Assembly (NCBI GenBank): GCA_038252405.1 | Contig: JBBSAJ010000066.1 | Coordinates: 1-6,908, forward strand | From: DATCDE01 sp038252405 | GTDB lineage: Bacteria; Actinomycetota; Actinomycetes; Prado026 | Reading direction: 5' to 3' | Length of the DNA: 6,908 bases | Shown: one piece after another, positions 6,302 to 6,908 of the stretch | How the letters are laid out: each line of letters begins with the position of its first letter | How positions within the stretch are numbered: the stretch's first letter is position 1 | Made by a program: the position numbers and the translations under genes | The notes under the pieces: model-generated | The model's input: the letters and a program-made list of their open reading frames with translations, nothing else | Told to the model about the DNA's origin: nothing | The model's database searches: none

Positions 6302-6682
6302 ATGCCCCGACCACGACCGCCCAGGCGCACGCCGCGACCATCCCCGCCGCTGCTGCCCACCGGCCCGGACGACCTGCTGCTGTACGCGCTCGCCGCGCTC
6401 ACGGCACTCGTCACCGCCGTGGCGCTCGCGATGTGGGCGACCGGGCAGCTCGCCGGGCTCCTCACCACCGGGCACTGGCCGCCCGTCGCCGGGGGCCAGG
6501 CGGCAGGGATCCTGCTCGCCCTGCCCGGGCACCTCGCTGACCCGCGCGCCGCGTGGCCCGCTGCCGCCCAGCGCGAGGTTCCGGGTCCAACCCTCTTCTA
6601 TGGGGTGGCCTGCGTCCTGCTGCTCGCGCTCGCCGGTCTGGTCGTCACCGCCGTCCAAGTCTACGCCCGGCACCGGTGTTGA
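6302..6682 (+). CDS. N-terminal membrane anchor of a VirD4/TraG-type coupling protein, apparently truncated
   Basis: A Pro/Arg-rich start is followed by a membrane helix (about 24-47), the segment GQLAGLLTTGHWPPV (48-62), LALPGHLADPRAAWPAAAQREVPGP (72-96), and a second helix (about 97-120). It ends VYARHRC. This two-helix layout with DPRAAWP and PGP motifs is how I recall actinobacterial VirD4/TraG coupling proteins beginning. Those proteins are several hundred residues long and carry an ATPase domain. Here the frame ends after 126 residues, with no Walker motif. The start is placed at ATG 6302 because GGAGG (6292-6296) lies 5 nt upstream and overlaps the earlier in-frame ATG at 6290. It follows the DnaB-like gene by 32 nt. 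Truncation probably stems from a mobile element entering at about 6677. An intact small two-helix protein is the alternative. Confidence 0.68.
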   Translation: MPRPRPPRRTPRPSPPLLPTGPDDLLLYALAALTALVTAVALAMWATGQLAGLLTTGHWPPVAGGQAAGILLALPGHLADPRAAWPAAAQREVPGPTLFYGVACVLLLALAGLVVTAVQVYARHRC

Positions 6683-6810
6683 GCGTCTCGTTGGCTGACG
6701 ACGTGTAGGTGTTCCGGCGTCATCGACGGTGATGATGATCTTCAGGGTGGCCCCGGTGGGTTGCCCTTGGTGGTTGGCGACGAGACTTCGATGACGTAGT
6801 GGAGACGCAG

Positions 6811-6846
6811 CGGCCCTCCCGAGTCCTTGGCCGGATGGGAGGGCCG
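6811..6846. terminator. Strong 10-bp stem-loop, possible terminator or attenuator
   Basis: CGGCCCTCCC (6811-6820) pairs perfectly with GGGAGGGCCG (6837-6846) around a 16-nt loop. No T-run follows on the plus strand, but actinobacterial terminators often lack one. It lies 24 nt before the next gene's possible start, so it could end transcripts arriving from the transfer operon. In an insertion element it would protect the transposase gene from outside transcription. Confidence 0.45.
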
Positions 6847-6870
6847 TCGCTTGGTGCTTGGAGGCACCCG

Positions 6871-6908
6871 TTGCTGATGGTAGGGACGGACCCGCTTGAG
6901 GTCGAGCG
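6871..6908 (+). CDS. Start of a downstream gene, possibly inside the insertion element (partial, runs off the right edge)
   Basis: GGAGG at 6860-6864 is followed 6 nt later by TTG (6871) and, in the same frame, by ATG (6877). The frame stays open to the edge and reads MVGTDPLEVE from the ATG. The TTG has the better spacing from the ribosome binding site, while the ATG is the more usual codon. A GTDPxxVE start seems familiar from zinc-ribbon proteins encoded in actinobacterial insertion elements, but ten residues do not allow an identification. Confidence 0.38.
   Translation, partial: MLMVGTDPLEVE

Larger units (their letters stand above)
6677..6908. mobile_element. Probable left end of an insertion element interrupting the coupling-protein gene (partial)
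   Basis: Homology to the coupling protein seems to end at the CGG codon 6674-6676. From TGTTGAG at 6677 the sequence is less GC-rich (about 59% over 124 nt against about 71% in the 96 nt before, counted by hand). It supplies the last codon and stop of the broken gene. Some 190 nt without a convincing gene follow, then a hairpin and a new gene start at 6871-6877. Noncoding ends followed by a gene are usual for an insertion sequence. The other end, terminal inverted repeats and target duplication would lie outside the window, so neither family nor exact border can be given. An ordinary recombination junction remains possible. Confidence 0.42.

Noticed and set aside
6718..6796. 9-bp inverted repeat CGTCATCGA (6718-6726) and TCGATGACG (6788-6796)
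   Set aside because: The arms are 61 nt apart, with no further pairing or symmetry around them; chance is a sufficient explanation without a second copy of the element.
6755..6908. Minus-strand frame of about 50 codons open from the right edge, ending near 6755
   Set aside because: It is too short to judge, has mixed third-base composition, runs through the hairpin, and opposes the better-supported plus-strand start at 6871-6877.

Overview
The window is very GC-rich, with strong G/C bias at third codon positions and GGAGG-type ribosome binding sites. It carries a conjugation gene set of the type found in actinobacteria (Streptomyces, Pseudonocardia and relatives). I read it as the mating-pair-formation part of an integrative conjugative element or conjugative plasmid from a high-GC actinomycete, possibly of the Pseudonocardiaceae. 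No replication, relaxase or integrase gene is visible, so plasmid and ICE cannot be told apart.

Layout. At the left edge (1-63, minus strand) are the first 21 codons of a gene that runs out of the window. Bases 64-241 hold no gene I can support. A secreted lytic transglycosylase gene lies on the minus strand (242-793). Bases 794-1041 separate it from a divergent plus-strand operon. This gap holds the most unusual structure here: six exact copies of an 8-bp word on a strict 12-bp pitch, three in one orientation and three inverted, forming a large near-perfect inverted repeat (868-969). A leader hairpin and a strong Shine-Dalgarno site follow.

The plus-strand operon (1042-6682) encodes, in order: a small two-helix membrane protein; a TrbL/VirB6-like polytopic channel protein; an SCO6880-type protein that looks like VirB3 plus the N-terminal half of VirB4; a 46-residue protein; the VirB4 ATPase half with Walker A and B motifs; a protein consisting of a DnaB-helicase N-terminal domain alone; and the membrane-anchor end of a VirD4/TraG-type coupling protein. 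Most junctions are stop/start overlaps (TGATG, ATGA, GTGA, ATGA), which suggests translational coupling.

Right end. The coupling-protein frame stops after 126 residues, before any ATPase motif. From about 6677 the base composition drops (about 59% GC by hand count against about 71% just before). A strong hairpin and the first codons of a new gene follow. The simplest reading is that a mobile element inserted into the virD4-like gene. That would leave this copy unable to couple DNA to the channel unless another coupling protein exists elsewhere.

How the parts fit. The transglycosylase would open peptidoglycan locally, the two small membrane proteins and the VirB6-like protein would form the membrane channel, and the split VirB4 would power assembly or transport. 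The coupling protein, now apparently broken, would have delivered DNA. The inverted 12-bp array between the two divergent units is well placed to be the control site for both, or a transfer or replication origin.
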